Assembly (NCBI GenBank): GCA_031270145.1
Contig: JAISYD010000177.1
Coordinates: 1-11,898, forward strand
DNA length: 11,898 nt
Reading direction: 5' to 3'
Source: Planctomycetota bacterium
GTDB taxonomy: Bacteria; Planctomycetota; SZUA-567
Both the position numbers and the translations under genes were made by a program. Positions 1 to 5,903 of the stretch are shown piece by piece. Each line of letters starts with the position of its first letter. Position 1 is the first letter of the stretch. A model generated the notes under the pieces. The model saw only the letters and a list, made by a program, of their open reading frames with translations. It had not been told where the DNA came from and searched no databases.

Positions 1-209
1 GGTTCGGCGCCGCCCGCGAGGCGCTGGAACTTATCGGCTGCGCCGGTTTCGGCAAAAGCGTGGACGATCACGAGCATGTCATGCGCCTGGCGGAAATTTG
101 CGCCGCCGCCGTCGCCGCCTTGGAACTTAACACCGCTTGTTCCCAGGCGGCCGGCTACGAGATGGCGGATTCGCACGTCAAATTGGCGCGCGGGGAGGAT
201 GAAAGATAG
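1..209 (+). CDS. HMG-CoA reductase-like protein, C-terminal fragment (cut by window edge)
   Basis: An open frame enters from the left edge (first full codon at 3) and ends at TAG 207-209, giving 68 residues. The fragment reads as the end of the catalytic domain of a class I-type 3-hydroxy-3-methylglutaryl-CoA reductase, which makes mevalonate from HMG-CoA with NADPH. The order of motifs matches what I remember of that family: a short helix with LELIGCAGFGK, a charged linker, LAEICAAAVAALELN (family form LAxIvaxtvlAgELsl), then AAGYEMADSH ending in the Ser-His pair that carries the family's catalytic histidine, followed by a short basic tail. Human and archaeal enzymes end in the same way (AAGHLxxSHxxxxR). 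The N-terminal and NADPH-binding parts lie outside the window, so the call rests on about 60 residues. It converges on the tRNA gene and probably shares the hairpin at 268-300 as a terminator. Confidence 0.7.
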   Translation, partial: FGAAREALELIGCAGFGKSVDDHEHVMRLAEICAAAVAALELNTACSQAAGYEMADSHVKLARGEDER

Positions 210-267
210 CCGGCCCGGCCGCCTGGGAATGGGCAGGTCCCATGCCGGCGGCGCCCGCCCGACCTGT

Positions 268-300
268 AAAAAACCGCAACCCCTTGGGGCTGCGGAGGTT
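268..300 (-). terminator. Intrinsic terminator downstream of tRNA-Lys, possibly bidirectional
   Basis: Arms 274-278 (CCGCA) and 291-295 (TGCGG) flank an inner C-run/G-run stem (about 280-283 with 286-289), with one mismatch between the two parts. Read on the - strand the hairpin is followed directly by six T residues (268-273), which is the classical layout and lies just after the tRNA 3' end at 306. On the + strand the hairpin is followed by four T residues (299-302), so it may also stop transcription from the HMG-CoA reductase-like gene ending at 209. Confidence 0.8.
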
Positions 301-305
301 TTAAT

Positions 306-381
306 TGGTACCCGCTCTGGGACTCGAACCCAGGACCTACTGATTAAGAGTCAGTTGCTCTACCAACTGAGCTAAACGGGC
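306..381 (-). tRNA. tRNA-Lys (anticodon CUU), CCA encoded
   Basis: Read on the - strand, the 76 bases fold as a standard cloverleaf. The acceptor arm is GCCCGTT (381-375) paired with AGCGGGT (316-310). The D stem is GCTC/GAGC around AGTTGGTA. The anticodon stem is ACTGA/TCAGT with loop CTCTTAA, giving anticodon CTT, which decodes AAG as lysine. The variable loop has five bases, and the T arm is CTGGG-TTCGAGT-CCCAG. The discriminator is A (309) and CCA is encoded at 308-306. The acceptor has a G1:U72 wobble and a second U:G pair at 6-67, both tolerated. It has its own promoter at 399-426 and terminator at 268-300, so it is a single-gene tRNA unit. Confidence 0.97.
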
Positions 382-398
382 GCCGCTTGGAGCGCATC

Positions 399-426
399 AT
401 CATAGCGAACGGCAAGGGCCTGTCAA
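399..426 (-). promoter_or_regulatory. Sigma70-type promoter of tRNA-Lys
   Basis: On the - strand a perfect -35 box TTGACA (426-421) is followed after 16 bases by TATGAT (404-399), one base from the -10 consensus. Transcription would start near 392, about 11 bases ahead of the mature tRNA 5' end at 381, as expected for a stable-RNA promoter with a short processed leader. The -35 box sits between short inverted arms (CCTGT/ACAGG, 419-430), which may be chance. Confidence 0.85.
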
Positions 427-475
427 CAGGGTTTCCCGCCATATTCGGCGTTTCCCCGGAAACCGCGGCCGCCCG

Positions 476-1072
476 TCATTTCAACCGCGTGGTGCTCATG
501 CCGGCCGGGACAAAAGCCTGAAGGTGCTGCCAGGTCATGCGGCCGACAATGCCGTCGACCTTGATGCCCTGGCTGCGCTGGAAGGCGGAAATCGCGTTCA
601 CGGTCTGCGGCCCCACCTTGCCGTCGATGTTCCCGTTGTAGAATCCGGCCTCGCGGAGGGCGGCCTGCACGGTGCGGGCCGGCACCGGGACCCGGATATT
701 GCCGCGGCTGTTGGAAGAGCGCGCCGGCGCGGGCGGCGGCAGGTAGAGTTGCTGCTGCCGGCTGGCGGCCGCCAGGGCCTGGAGCTCGTCGCGCTTGGAC
801 GGGTAGCCGCTATCCTCGATGGCGATGGAGTCGATCTGCACCGGGGCCGACGCCGGCACCTGCTGCACCACCACCGGCGGGTTGGCCCGCAGATTGGCCA
901 TCTCCGAATTGATGCCGGTAATCTGGTTGTCCAGATCCGACTGCATCTCGTCCAAGCGCTCGGTGATGCGCTTTTCCCGCTCGCAAGCCGACTGTTGCGT
1001 TTCGCAACCGGAAAACAAGGTCAAACATAGCGCGCCGCAAACAAGACCGGCCAGTGAACGTATTGATTTCAT
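476..1072 (-). CDS. Peptidoglycan-binding-domain lipoprotein
   Basis: This is a 198-residue predicted lipoprotein that probably links a membrane to the cell wall. The N-terminus has a basic start, a hydrophobic stretch (about 8-20) and a lipobox LFSGC with the lipidated Cys at 23. Residues 30-63 are charged with heptad-like spacing (ITERLDEMQSDLDNQITGIN) and look like a short coiled coil. A Pro/Val-rich linker follows (about 64-130). Residues 131-188 are a PG_binding_1-type domain: TVQAALREAGFYNGNIDG, then GPQTVNAISAFQRSQGI, VDGIVG and TW. This fold binds the peptide part of murein. No catalytic domain is present, so it is a binder or tether and not a hydrolase. The ATG at 1072 has a strong AGGAGG (1084-1079) six bases upstream, and the lipobox confirms the start. 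It lies 278 bases after ftsH and 94 bases before tRNA-Lys, apparently as its own unit. No T-tract terminator is seen after the stop. A role like that of Lpp or Pal is inference. Confidence 0.9.
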   Translation of the reverse strand: MKSIRSLAGLVCGALCLTLFSGCETQQSACEREKRITERLDEMQSDLDNQITGINSEMANLRANPPVVVQQVPASAPVQIDSIAIEDSGYPSKRDELQALAAASRQQQLYLPPPAPARSSNSRGNIRVPVPARTVQAALREAGFYNGNIDGKVGPQTVNAISAFQRSQGIKVDGIVGRMTWQHLQAFVPAGMSTTRLK

Positions 1073-1350
1073 GTCACGCCTCCTGAAAAAAGCCAGACTC
1101 TACCCCCGCTTGAACAATTGCCTCGGACGCCATGGCGGCATCCAGGAGCCGAACCTGGACGCGCTCCGCCCCATCGCCCTTTAGAGTATTCATCGGCCAA
1201 AAAACCGCTCATATTCAATATTAGGCATTATTTTGCGCCACTTCCGATAAAAAGCGGGCGCGAAAATCCTCTCCAACCGATTTTCCCGGTTTCCGGACTT
1301 TCTTTCAAAAAAAATCTTTTTTTTTTCAACTTCTCCCGCCCCGCAAGCGG
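1073..1350. other. Intergenic region between ftsH and the lipoprotein gene
   Basis: No convincing gene lies here. Base composition shifts from GC-rich to AT-rich over about 1190-1330. It contains the A-tract/T-tract element (1307-1326), a 7-bp inverted repeat (GAAAATC at 1262-1268, GATTTTC at 1279-1285, 10-base loop) and a TAATAT on the - strand (1223-1218) that could be a -10 box for the lipoprotein gene. No good -35 box is seen 16-18 bases further upstream. A 5-bp hairpin with a 7-base loop (1142-1158) would lie in the 5' leader. The lipoprotein promoter is probably in this AT-rich stretch, but I cannot place it firmly. Confidence 0.4.
1307..1326. terminator. A-tract/T-tract element after ftsH, possible weak terminator
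   Basis: On the + strand eight A residues (1307-1314) are followed by TC and ten T residues (1317-1326). On the - strand this reads ten A, GA, eight T, about 25 bases after the ftsH stop. A GC-rich stem can form over the ftsH stop codon (CCGCCCC with GGGGCGG, about a 12-base loop), but it is too far from the T8 run for a textbook terminator. The A/T arms could pair with each other, giving an AU hairpin. It may end ftsH transcription, or it may be bent AT-rich promoter DNA for the next gene. Confidence 0.35.
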
Positions 1351-3351
1351 TCAGGGGGCGGCGATCGGCGGCGGCGAATCCGCTTTGGCCGGGGGGACGG
1401 CGTCCTTGCTCGTTTTTTCCTCCCGAGCCAGCAAGGCGGCGGAGGTGGAGCGGGCCTTTTCATCCGCCCTGGCCCTGAGCTCCCGCAAGCCGGCAAGCGA
1501 TTTTTCCTTGAGCAGGAGGTCGATTTCGTCGCGGGAAAGGCTTTCGTATTCGAGCAGGGCGGCCACCAGGAGTTCCATGTTTTCCCGGTTTTCCGAAAGC
1601 AGGCGCCTGGCCTCGACATAGCCGCGGTCCAGAATTTTGCGCACCTCCTCGTCGATAAGCCGCGCCGTGTCCTCGGAATACGGCTTGTTGAGCGCGAACA
1701 GCTCGCCGTCGCCGTGATCGGCGGCGGAAAGATACGGCAGCCCCAGGGCGTCGGTCATGCCCCATTCGCACACCATGGCCATGGCCAGGCCGGTGGATTG
1801 CTGCAAATCCATGGCCGCGCCGTTGGTGATGTCGGAAAGGAAAATCTCCTCCGCCGCCCGGCCCCCCAGCCGAACGACGATCTCCCCAAGGATGCGCTTG
1901 CGCCCCATGTTGTACTCGTCCTTCTCCGGCAATTGCATGGTGGCGCCAAGGGCCCGGCCGCGGGGGATGATGGTGACCTTGTGGAGCGGCGTGACCTCCG
2001 GGACCAAGCGCATCAACAGGGCGTGACCGGCCTCGTGGTAGGCGGTCGAACGGCGCTCCTCGTCGTCCCGAACCCGGGAGCGCTTCTCCCGCCCAAAGCG
2101 GACCTTGTCCTTGGCCTCTTCAAGGCAGGACATGTCCACCGACTCCTTGCCCAGCATGGCGGCGATCAGGGCCGCCTCGTTCATAAGGTTTTCCAGGTCG
2201 GCGCCGGAGAAGGTGGGGGTGCCCCTGGCGATTATCGACAGGTCGACATTGTCCGCCAATTTGACCCCCTTGGCGTGGACCGCCAGTATCTGCTCCCGGC
2301 CGCGGACATCGGGCGCGTCGACATAAATGCGCCGGTCGAAGCGGCCGGGGCGGAGGAGCGCCGGGTCCAGGACGTCCGGGCGGTTGGTGGCGGCGACGAC
2401 GATGACGTTGTCGTCGGACTGGAAGCCGTCCATCTCCACCAGGATGGCGTTAAGGGTTTGGGCGGTCTCAATCCCGGAGCCAGGCAAGTCGTTGGCGCGC
2501 TTCCGGCCGACCGCGTCTATCTCGTCCAGGAAGATGATGCAGGGCGAATTGGCCTTGGCCTGCTCGAAAAGATCCCGCACCCGGCTGGCTCCCACGCCCA
2601 CGAACATTTCCACGAAGTCCGAGCCGGAAATGGTGAAGAAGGGCACGTCGGCCTCGCCGGCGATGGCTTTGGCCAGCAGGGTTTTCCCAGTGCCGGGGCT
2701 GCCGATCAGGAGAACCCCCCTCGGGAGGCGGCCGCCCAGCCGCTGGAAGCGGGCGGGGTTTTTCAAGAACTCGACAATCTCCTCCACCTCGGCCTTGGCC
2801 TCGTCGACGCCGGCCACGTCGGCGAAGGACTTCCGGTTCTTGTCGCGGGTGACCCGGACCGCCCGGCTCTTGCCGAAGGAGAGCATGCCGCCGCCGCCCC
2901 GCATCTGACGGTAGACGAAGAAATAGAAGAGCAGGCCGAGAACGGCGGCCCAGGCGACCAGCGGCAGGATCTCCCGCCAAATGCCGGGGCCCTCGTAGGC
3001 GAAGGCGATATGGTGGCTGCGCAGCAGCGCCTCCAGTTCCGGAATGGAGCGGGGATGGGCGCTGGTGGTGAAATTCCTGGGGCCGCCGCCGCCCGACGGC
3101 TGGCCGGAAACATGGAACTCCCCCCTGATGTTGCCGGTGTCCTTCTCAATGGTCACCGAGCGGACGCGCCGCTTGTCGAGGGATTCAAGGAAGTCGCTGT
3201 AGGCGATATCCGTCCCCTTCCCGCCCCGCTCGCCCGGACCCTCGATGACCAAAACCCCCAGCACGAACATTATGATAATCGCCCACATCCACAGGGAGCG
3301 GCCCCTGCGGGGCTGCCGGGGGGAGCGGTCGCCGTCGCCAAAGTTAGCCAT
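1351..3351 (-). CDS. ftsH: ATP-dependent zinc metalloprotease FtsH
   Basis: A complete 666-residue FtsH, the hexameric membrane-anchored protease that extracts and degrades misfolded membrane proteins and regulated soluble targets. A basic N-terminus leads into membrane helix 1 (about 20-37), a periplasmic domain (about 40-125) and helix 2 (about 128-148). The AAA module has Walker A GSPGTGKT (217-224; the family usually has Pro at the second position), pore motif FVGVG (250-254), Walker B IIFLDEID (272-279) and the second region of homology ATNRPDVLDPALLRPGRFDR (321-340) with arginine fingers R337 and R340. The protease domain has the zinc site HEAGH (439-443) and the likely third ligand D515, in AAMDLQQST where Asn-Asp is usual. 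After about residue 625 comes an Ala/Pro/charged tail of some 40 residues, probably disordered. A helix-rich segment before it (about 560-620) is normal for FtsH. The ATG at 3351 has AAGGA ten bases upstream. It follows the LptE-like gene by 36 bases, which suggests co-transcription. Confidence 0.97.
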   Translation of the reverse strand: MANFGDGDRSPRQPRRGRSLWMWAIIIMFVLGVLVIEGPGERGGKGTDIAYSDFLESLDKRRVRSVTIEKDTGNIRGEFHVSGQPSGGGGPRNFTTSAHPRSIPELEALLRSHHIAFAYEGPGIWREILPLVAWAAVLGLLFYFFVYRQMRGGGGMLSFGKSRAVRVTRDKNRKSFADVAGVDEAKAEVEEIVEFLKNPARFQRLGGRLPRGVLLIGSPGTGKTLLAKAIAGEADVPFFTISGSDFVEMFVGVGASRVRDLFEQAKANSPCIIFLDEIDAVGRKRANDLPGSGIETAQTLNAILVEMDGFQSDDNVIVVAATNRPDVLDPALLRPGRFDRRIYVDAPDVRGREQILAVHAKGVKLADNVDLSIIARGTPTFSGADLENLMNEAALIAAMLGKESVDMSCLEEAKDKVRFGREKRSRVRDDEERRSTAYHEAGHALLMRLVPEVTPLHKVTIIPRGRALGATMQLPEKDEYNMGRKRILGEIVVRLGGRAAEEIFLSDITNGAAMDLQQSTGLAMAMVCEWGMTDALGLPYLSAADHGDGELFALNKPYSEDTARLIDEEVRKILDRGYVEARRLLSENRENMELLVAALLEYESLSRDEIDLLLKEKSLAGLRELRARADEKARSTSAALLAREEKTSKDAVPPAKADSPPPIAAP

Positions 3352-3387
3352 GTCGCAATTTTCCTTCTTTCGCCTTTTGCGCCAATC

Positions 3388-3909
3388 TCACCACATACCG
3401 ATGGTGCGCCGGACAATCTCCCCGGCCATGGCCCGGGCCGCGCCCCGTTCGCCTTGGGCGGAGTCGCCGCCGCGGGTGGACTCGTAAATGCCGGGCGACA
3501 TCCCGGTTTCGGAACTGGATATCGCCGCGTCCTCGATCAGGTAGCGGCGGTTTTTCACGTCGTAGAACGAATAAACCGCCTGGATGGTGATGAGGATGGT
3601 GCCGGGCTCGTTCGAGGTGGTTTCCCTCAGGGTGGAGCGGTTGACGGCGGTTATCTCGCCGCTGAGCACCGCGTCGCCTCCGCTTGAGACCGCCTGTATC
3701 CCCGGATCCGCGTTGACGCGATCGATCATGACCCTGGCCAAGGTACCCTCGATCCCCTTATACATGGTCTTGTTCTGGAATATCCGCACTTCGACCGTCC
3801 GGATATGGGAGGGGAGGCCGGAGGCGGTGGAGGTGCGGCAGCCCGGCAGGGCGCAAACGGCCGCCAAAGCCAAAAAGAAGAAAAGCGCCCGGCCAGTCAG
3901 CGTCCGCAT
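3388..3909 (-). CDS. LptE-like outer-membrane lipoprotein (LPS assembly)
   Basis: A 173-residue predicted lipoprotein. The signal peptide has a basic start (MRTLTGR), a hydrophobic core (about 8-20) and a lipobox ALPGC with Cys at 24. The mature part follows the pattern of the LptE family, the lipoprotein that plugs the LptD barrel and helps insert LPS in the outer membrane. LPSHIRTVEVRIFQNKT (32-48) resembles the family's opening strand 'lP..i.ti.V..F.N.T'. A helix with GIEGTLARVMIDRVNADPG (52-70) follows, then DAVLSGEITAVNRSTLRE (79-96), and a beta strand ending in YSFYDVKNRRYL. The C-terminus is a helix. The family is very divergent, so the fold call is moderate and the role in LPS transport is inference. 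An in-frame upstream extension to 3990 is less likely: only the ATG at 3909 gives a proper signal peptide, and it has GGAGG (3921-3917) seven bases upstream. It lies 53 bases after the TPR gene and 36 before ftsH. Confidence 0.75.
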   Translation of the reverse strand: MRTLTGRALFFFLALAAVCALPGCRTSTASGLPSHIRTVEVRIFQNKTMYKGIEGTLARVMIDRVNADPGIQAVSSGGDAVLSGEITAVNRSTLRETTSNEPGTILITIQAVYSFYDVKNRRYLIEDAAISSSETGMSPGIYESTRGGDSAQGERGAARAMAGEIVRRTIGMW

Positions 3910-3916
3910 GGCTCCC

Positions 3917-3921
3917 CCTCC
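3917..3921 (-). promoter_or_regulatory. Ribosome binding site fixing the LptE-like start
   Basis: GGAGG, within a purine run on the - strand, ends seven bases before the ATG at 3909. It supports this start over the longer open frame beginning at 3990, which would put 27 extra residues ahead of a clear lipoprotein signal. Confidence 0.8.
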
Positions 3922-3962
3922 CCGCAACAATCCACCCCGGCTTCTCCGGCAAAATGGCCGCC

Positions 3963-5792
3963 TCACCTGAAATCCTCGCCCAGCGTCCAACCCGAACTTG
4001 CCGCGGACGGATTGTAGTAAGGCGCCGCCATCGGCGCGCCGGCGGTTATTTCATAGCCCTGGCCCTGATAAGCGCCCCGGGAACCGTAGTCCGGGGCCGG
4101 ATAGGCGGAATACGCCTCCGGCGCCGGAGTGTAATAGTAGCCGCCATTGGCCGCCGGCGCCGTTTGCGCATAGCCGCCCGTGACGTCGAGGGGCAAGGGG
4201 GCCGGGGGCGGTCGCCTGGCCGGTCCCACCAAGTCGCTCAGGGGGGTGTTGTACTCAATGGAGTTCAATATTGGCTGGGACTCCGGCGCCGGATAGGAGA
4301 CCGGCGAAAGCTCGGGGATGGGAGCCGGAACCGGAGCGCCCGCGTAGCCCGGGAGCGGCTGGCCGGCTCCGCCGGCATCCAGCGGGATGAGATCGGTTTC
4401 CGAGGCGGTCGGCAGGGGATTGGCCGGCAGCCGAGGCGAATAGGCGGCTCCGGCGGCAACATCCCGGTAGCCGTCCGCGGACGGATCGCTTCCGGACCTT
4501 CCGACGCCGTCAATGAAATTCGGAGCCGGCTGGCGGGAGGGGCCGGCCGGCTCGGCGGAATAGCCGGCGTCGGCCTCGGCTTCGCGCAAGCCCGCCGGCC
4601 TTACCCCGGCCGCCGCGGCGGTTTGCCGCGGCGACCCGGTTTCGGGAACCCCGGCGATGGGCCCAAGCCCGCTGTCGACCACCACCATGTCCTCGGGATT
4701 GATCTGCGGCACAATCCACGGCGGTTCCGCATCCCGGTTCCAGGAGAAGGGATTCAGCCTGAGATGACGCAAATTCCGGCGCAACAGGCCGTCCTCGGGG
4801 GGAAGCGCCATGTCGCCGGCCAGCGCCATGGCCTCCTTGGCCTGGGGTGTGCCGGGATAGCGGCGAGCCACTTCCTTATAAAGGAATTCGGACGACTTGA
4901 CCGCGGCCCGGGTTCCCATGCGGCGGTACTGGGAAGCCTGTTCCATCATCTTGGCCGCCTCCACCTCGTCGCCCTTGCGGATGAACCCATCCACATCGTC
5001 AAACTCGTCGACTGACCCGTCGCCGGCCGCGACCCCCTCCTTTTGCCTATCCGCCTCGATCTGGCGCAACAACTCGATCTGTTCCCTGACCTCCGCCGGA
5101 TTGGCCTGGCCGACCAGCGCGTCGCAGCGGAGGATCCCCAGGCGGGCGCGCTCGACGAAATCCGAGCGGGCGAACTCGTCCCGCACCGCCTCGAAGGCGG
5201 AGCGGGCGGCATTGATCTCGCCGATGAAGAGATTGCCCTCGCCCCGCACCAGGTAGGCCTCGGCCGCGGACGGGCCGTAAGGGTCGTGCTCAAGTACCGA
5301 GTCGACGATCTCCAGGGCCCGGCGGATATTGGCGGCCCGATCCTCCGTTTCGTTCCGGGCCAATAGATCCGGGGTTTGCGAGACCATCATTTTTTTGGCG
5401 ATGGAGAGCTCGATCGCCAGCAAATCGGTCATGCGGCCGGTGTTCGGATAGGTTTTGATGACCTGCTCGATGGCCTTGTAGGAGGTGTAATAGTTCTCCA
5501 TCTCGAAAAGGCAGCGGGCCAGGCGCTGCAACCCCACGCCCGCCTCCGGCGAATTGGGGAAATTCTGCACCAGGAGGAAATACTGGCGGGCCGAATCCAT
5601 GAATTCGCCGCGCTGCTCCAATTCATAGGCGTGGGAAAGCTGTTCCTTGGGGGTGGGACGCGACACGCCGGCCCCCATCACCCAGCCCTGCCCCCGCGTC
5701 CATTCCCACTCGCCCGCGGCCCGGGCCGGAGCGATCCAGGCCAAGATCGCGAATAGGCCGCAGATGACGCGCCCAGGATGGTTTTTCAGCAT
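3963..5792 (-). CDS. Secreted TPR protein, BamD-like, with long Pro/Tyr-rich tail
   Basis: A 609-residue predicted periplasmic or outer-membrane-facing protein. A signal peptide (1-26, cleavage probably at APARA|AG) has no lipobox, so it differs from true BamD in not being lipidated. An aromatic segment EWEWTRGQGWV (28-38) follows. Residues about 49-120 hold two TPR-like units of the BamD/YbgF type: AYELEQRGEFMDSARQYFLL with VQNFPNSPEA, then CLFEMENYYTSYKAIEQVIK with TYPNTG. More helical repeats follow at about 155-230 (YLVRGEGNLFIGEINAARSA) and 270-325 (EFLYKEVARRYPGTPQAKEA). After about residue 355 the chain turns into some 250 residues rich in Pro, Ala, Gly, Ser and, towards the end, Tyr, probably disordered. 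TPRs of this sort are scaffolds; the partner is unknown. The ATG at 5792 is chosen because AAGGGAG lies seven bases upstream; the frame stays open to a TTG at 5813. It follows the other TPR gene by 111 bases and precedes the LptE-like gene by 53. Confidence 0.88.
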   Translation of the reverse strand: MLKNHPGRVICGLFAILAWIAPARAAGEWEWTRGQGWVMGAGVSRPTPKEQLSHAYELEQRGEFMDSARQYFLLVQNFPNSPEAGVGLQRLARCLFEMENYYTSYKAIEQVIKTYPNTGRMTDLLAIELSIAKKMMVSQTPDLLARNETEDRAANIRRALEIVDSVLEHDPYGPSAAEAYLVRGEGNLFIGEINAARSAFEAVRDEFARSDFVERARLGILRCDALVGQANPAEVREQIELLRQIEADRQKEGVAAGDGSVDEFDDVDGFIRKGDEVEAAKMMEQASQYRRMGTRAAVKSSEFLYKEVARRYPGTPQAKEAMALAGDMALPPEDGLLRRNLRHLRLNPFSWNRDAEPPWIVPQINPEDMVVVDSGLGPIAGVPETGSPRQTAAAAGVRPAGLREAEADAGYSAEPAGPSRQPAPNFIDGVGRSGSDPSADGYRDVAAGAAYSPRLPANPLPTASETDLIPLDAGGAGQPLPGYAGAPVPAPIPELSPVSYPAPESQPILNSIEYNTPLSDLVGPARRPPPAPLPLDVTGGYAQTAPAANGGYYYTPAPEAYSAYPAPDYGSRGAYQGQGYEITAGAPMAAPYYNPSAASSGWTLGEDFR

Positions 5793-5799
5793 GGCGAAA

Positions 5800-5806
5800 C
5801 TCCCTT
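5800..5806 (-). promoter_or_regulatory. Ribosome binding site fixing the start of the 609-residue TPR protein
   Basis: AAGGGAG on the - strand ends seven bases before the ATG at 5792. The only upstream alternative is a TTG at 5813, which lies ahead of this site and has no comparable motif. Confidence 0.8.
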
Positions 5807-5814
5807 GCGGCAAG

Positions 5815-5840
5815 CCGGGCGCCCCGCCCGGGCGCCCCGC
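5815..5840. repeat. Perfect 13-bp tandem repeat (two copies)
   Basis: CCGGGCGCCCCGC occurs at 5815-5827 and again, without a gap, at 5828-5840. The junction also makes an inverted repeat (CCGGGCG at 5815-5821 with CGCCCGG at 5825-5831, three-base loop), so the RNA upstream of the 609-residue TPR gene can form a strong GC hairpin just ahead of its ribosome binding site. No T-tract follows, so it is not a classical terminator. Confidence 0.9.
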
Positions 5841-5859
5841 GAAAGGTTGGCCGCGCCCG

Positions 5860-5887
5860 GCGGCGGAGGGTTTTTCAGATCCGCCGC
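5860..5887 (-). other. GC-rich hairpin in the gap between the two TPR genes
   Basis: On the - strand GCGGCGGA (5887-5880) pairs with TCCGCCGC (5867-5860) across a 12-base loop, a perfect 8-bp stem. A separate 10-bp palindrome CGTCCGGACG lies at 5890-5899, right after the stop of the upstream gene. Neither is followed by a T-run. They could slow 3' exonuclease or act in factor-dependent termination or attenuation; function is not shown. Confidence 0.5.
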
Positions 5888-5903
5888 GCCGTCCGGACGC
5901 GCG

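Noticed and set aside
76..375. A + strand open frame of 99 codons running over the terminator and tRNA
   Set aside because: It overlaps the HMG-CoA reductase-like frame, the terminator and a complete tRNA; its product is Pro/Arg-rich without domain signs.
419..430. CCTGT/ACAGG inverted arms around the tRNA -35 box as a repressor operator
   Set aside because: Five-base arms are too short to support an operator and match no regulator site I recognise.
427..475. Short hairpins after the lipoprotein stop (GTTTC/GAAAC and CGCC/GGCG)
   Set aside because: The stems are short and no T-run follows, so I cannot call a terminator; termination here may be factor-dependent.
1218..1246. TAATAT as a -10 box for the lipoprotein gene
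   Set aside because: No acceptable -35 box lies 16-18 bases upstream, so I mention it only within the intergenic entry.
1714..3687. A + strand open frame of 657 codons opposite ftsH and the LptE-like gene
   Set aside because: It spans two real genes and their gap and shows no recognisable domain; the opposite strand codes for an unambiguous FtsH.
3954..5015. A + strand open frame of 353 codons opposite the 609-residue TPR protein
   Set aside because: It is Arg/Gly-rich and the - strand frame has a signal peptide, TPR units and a ribosome binding site.
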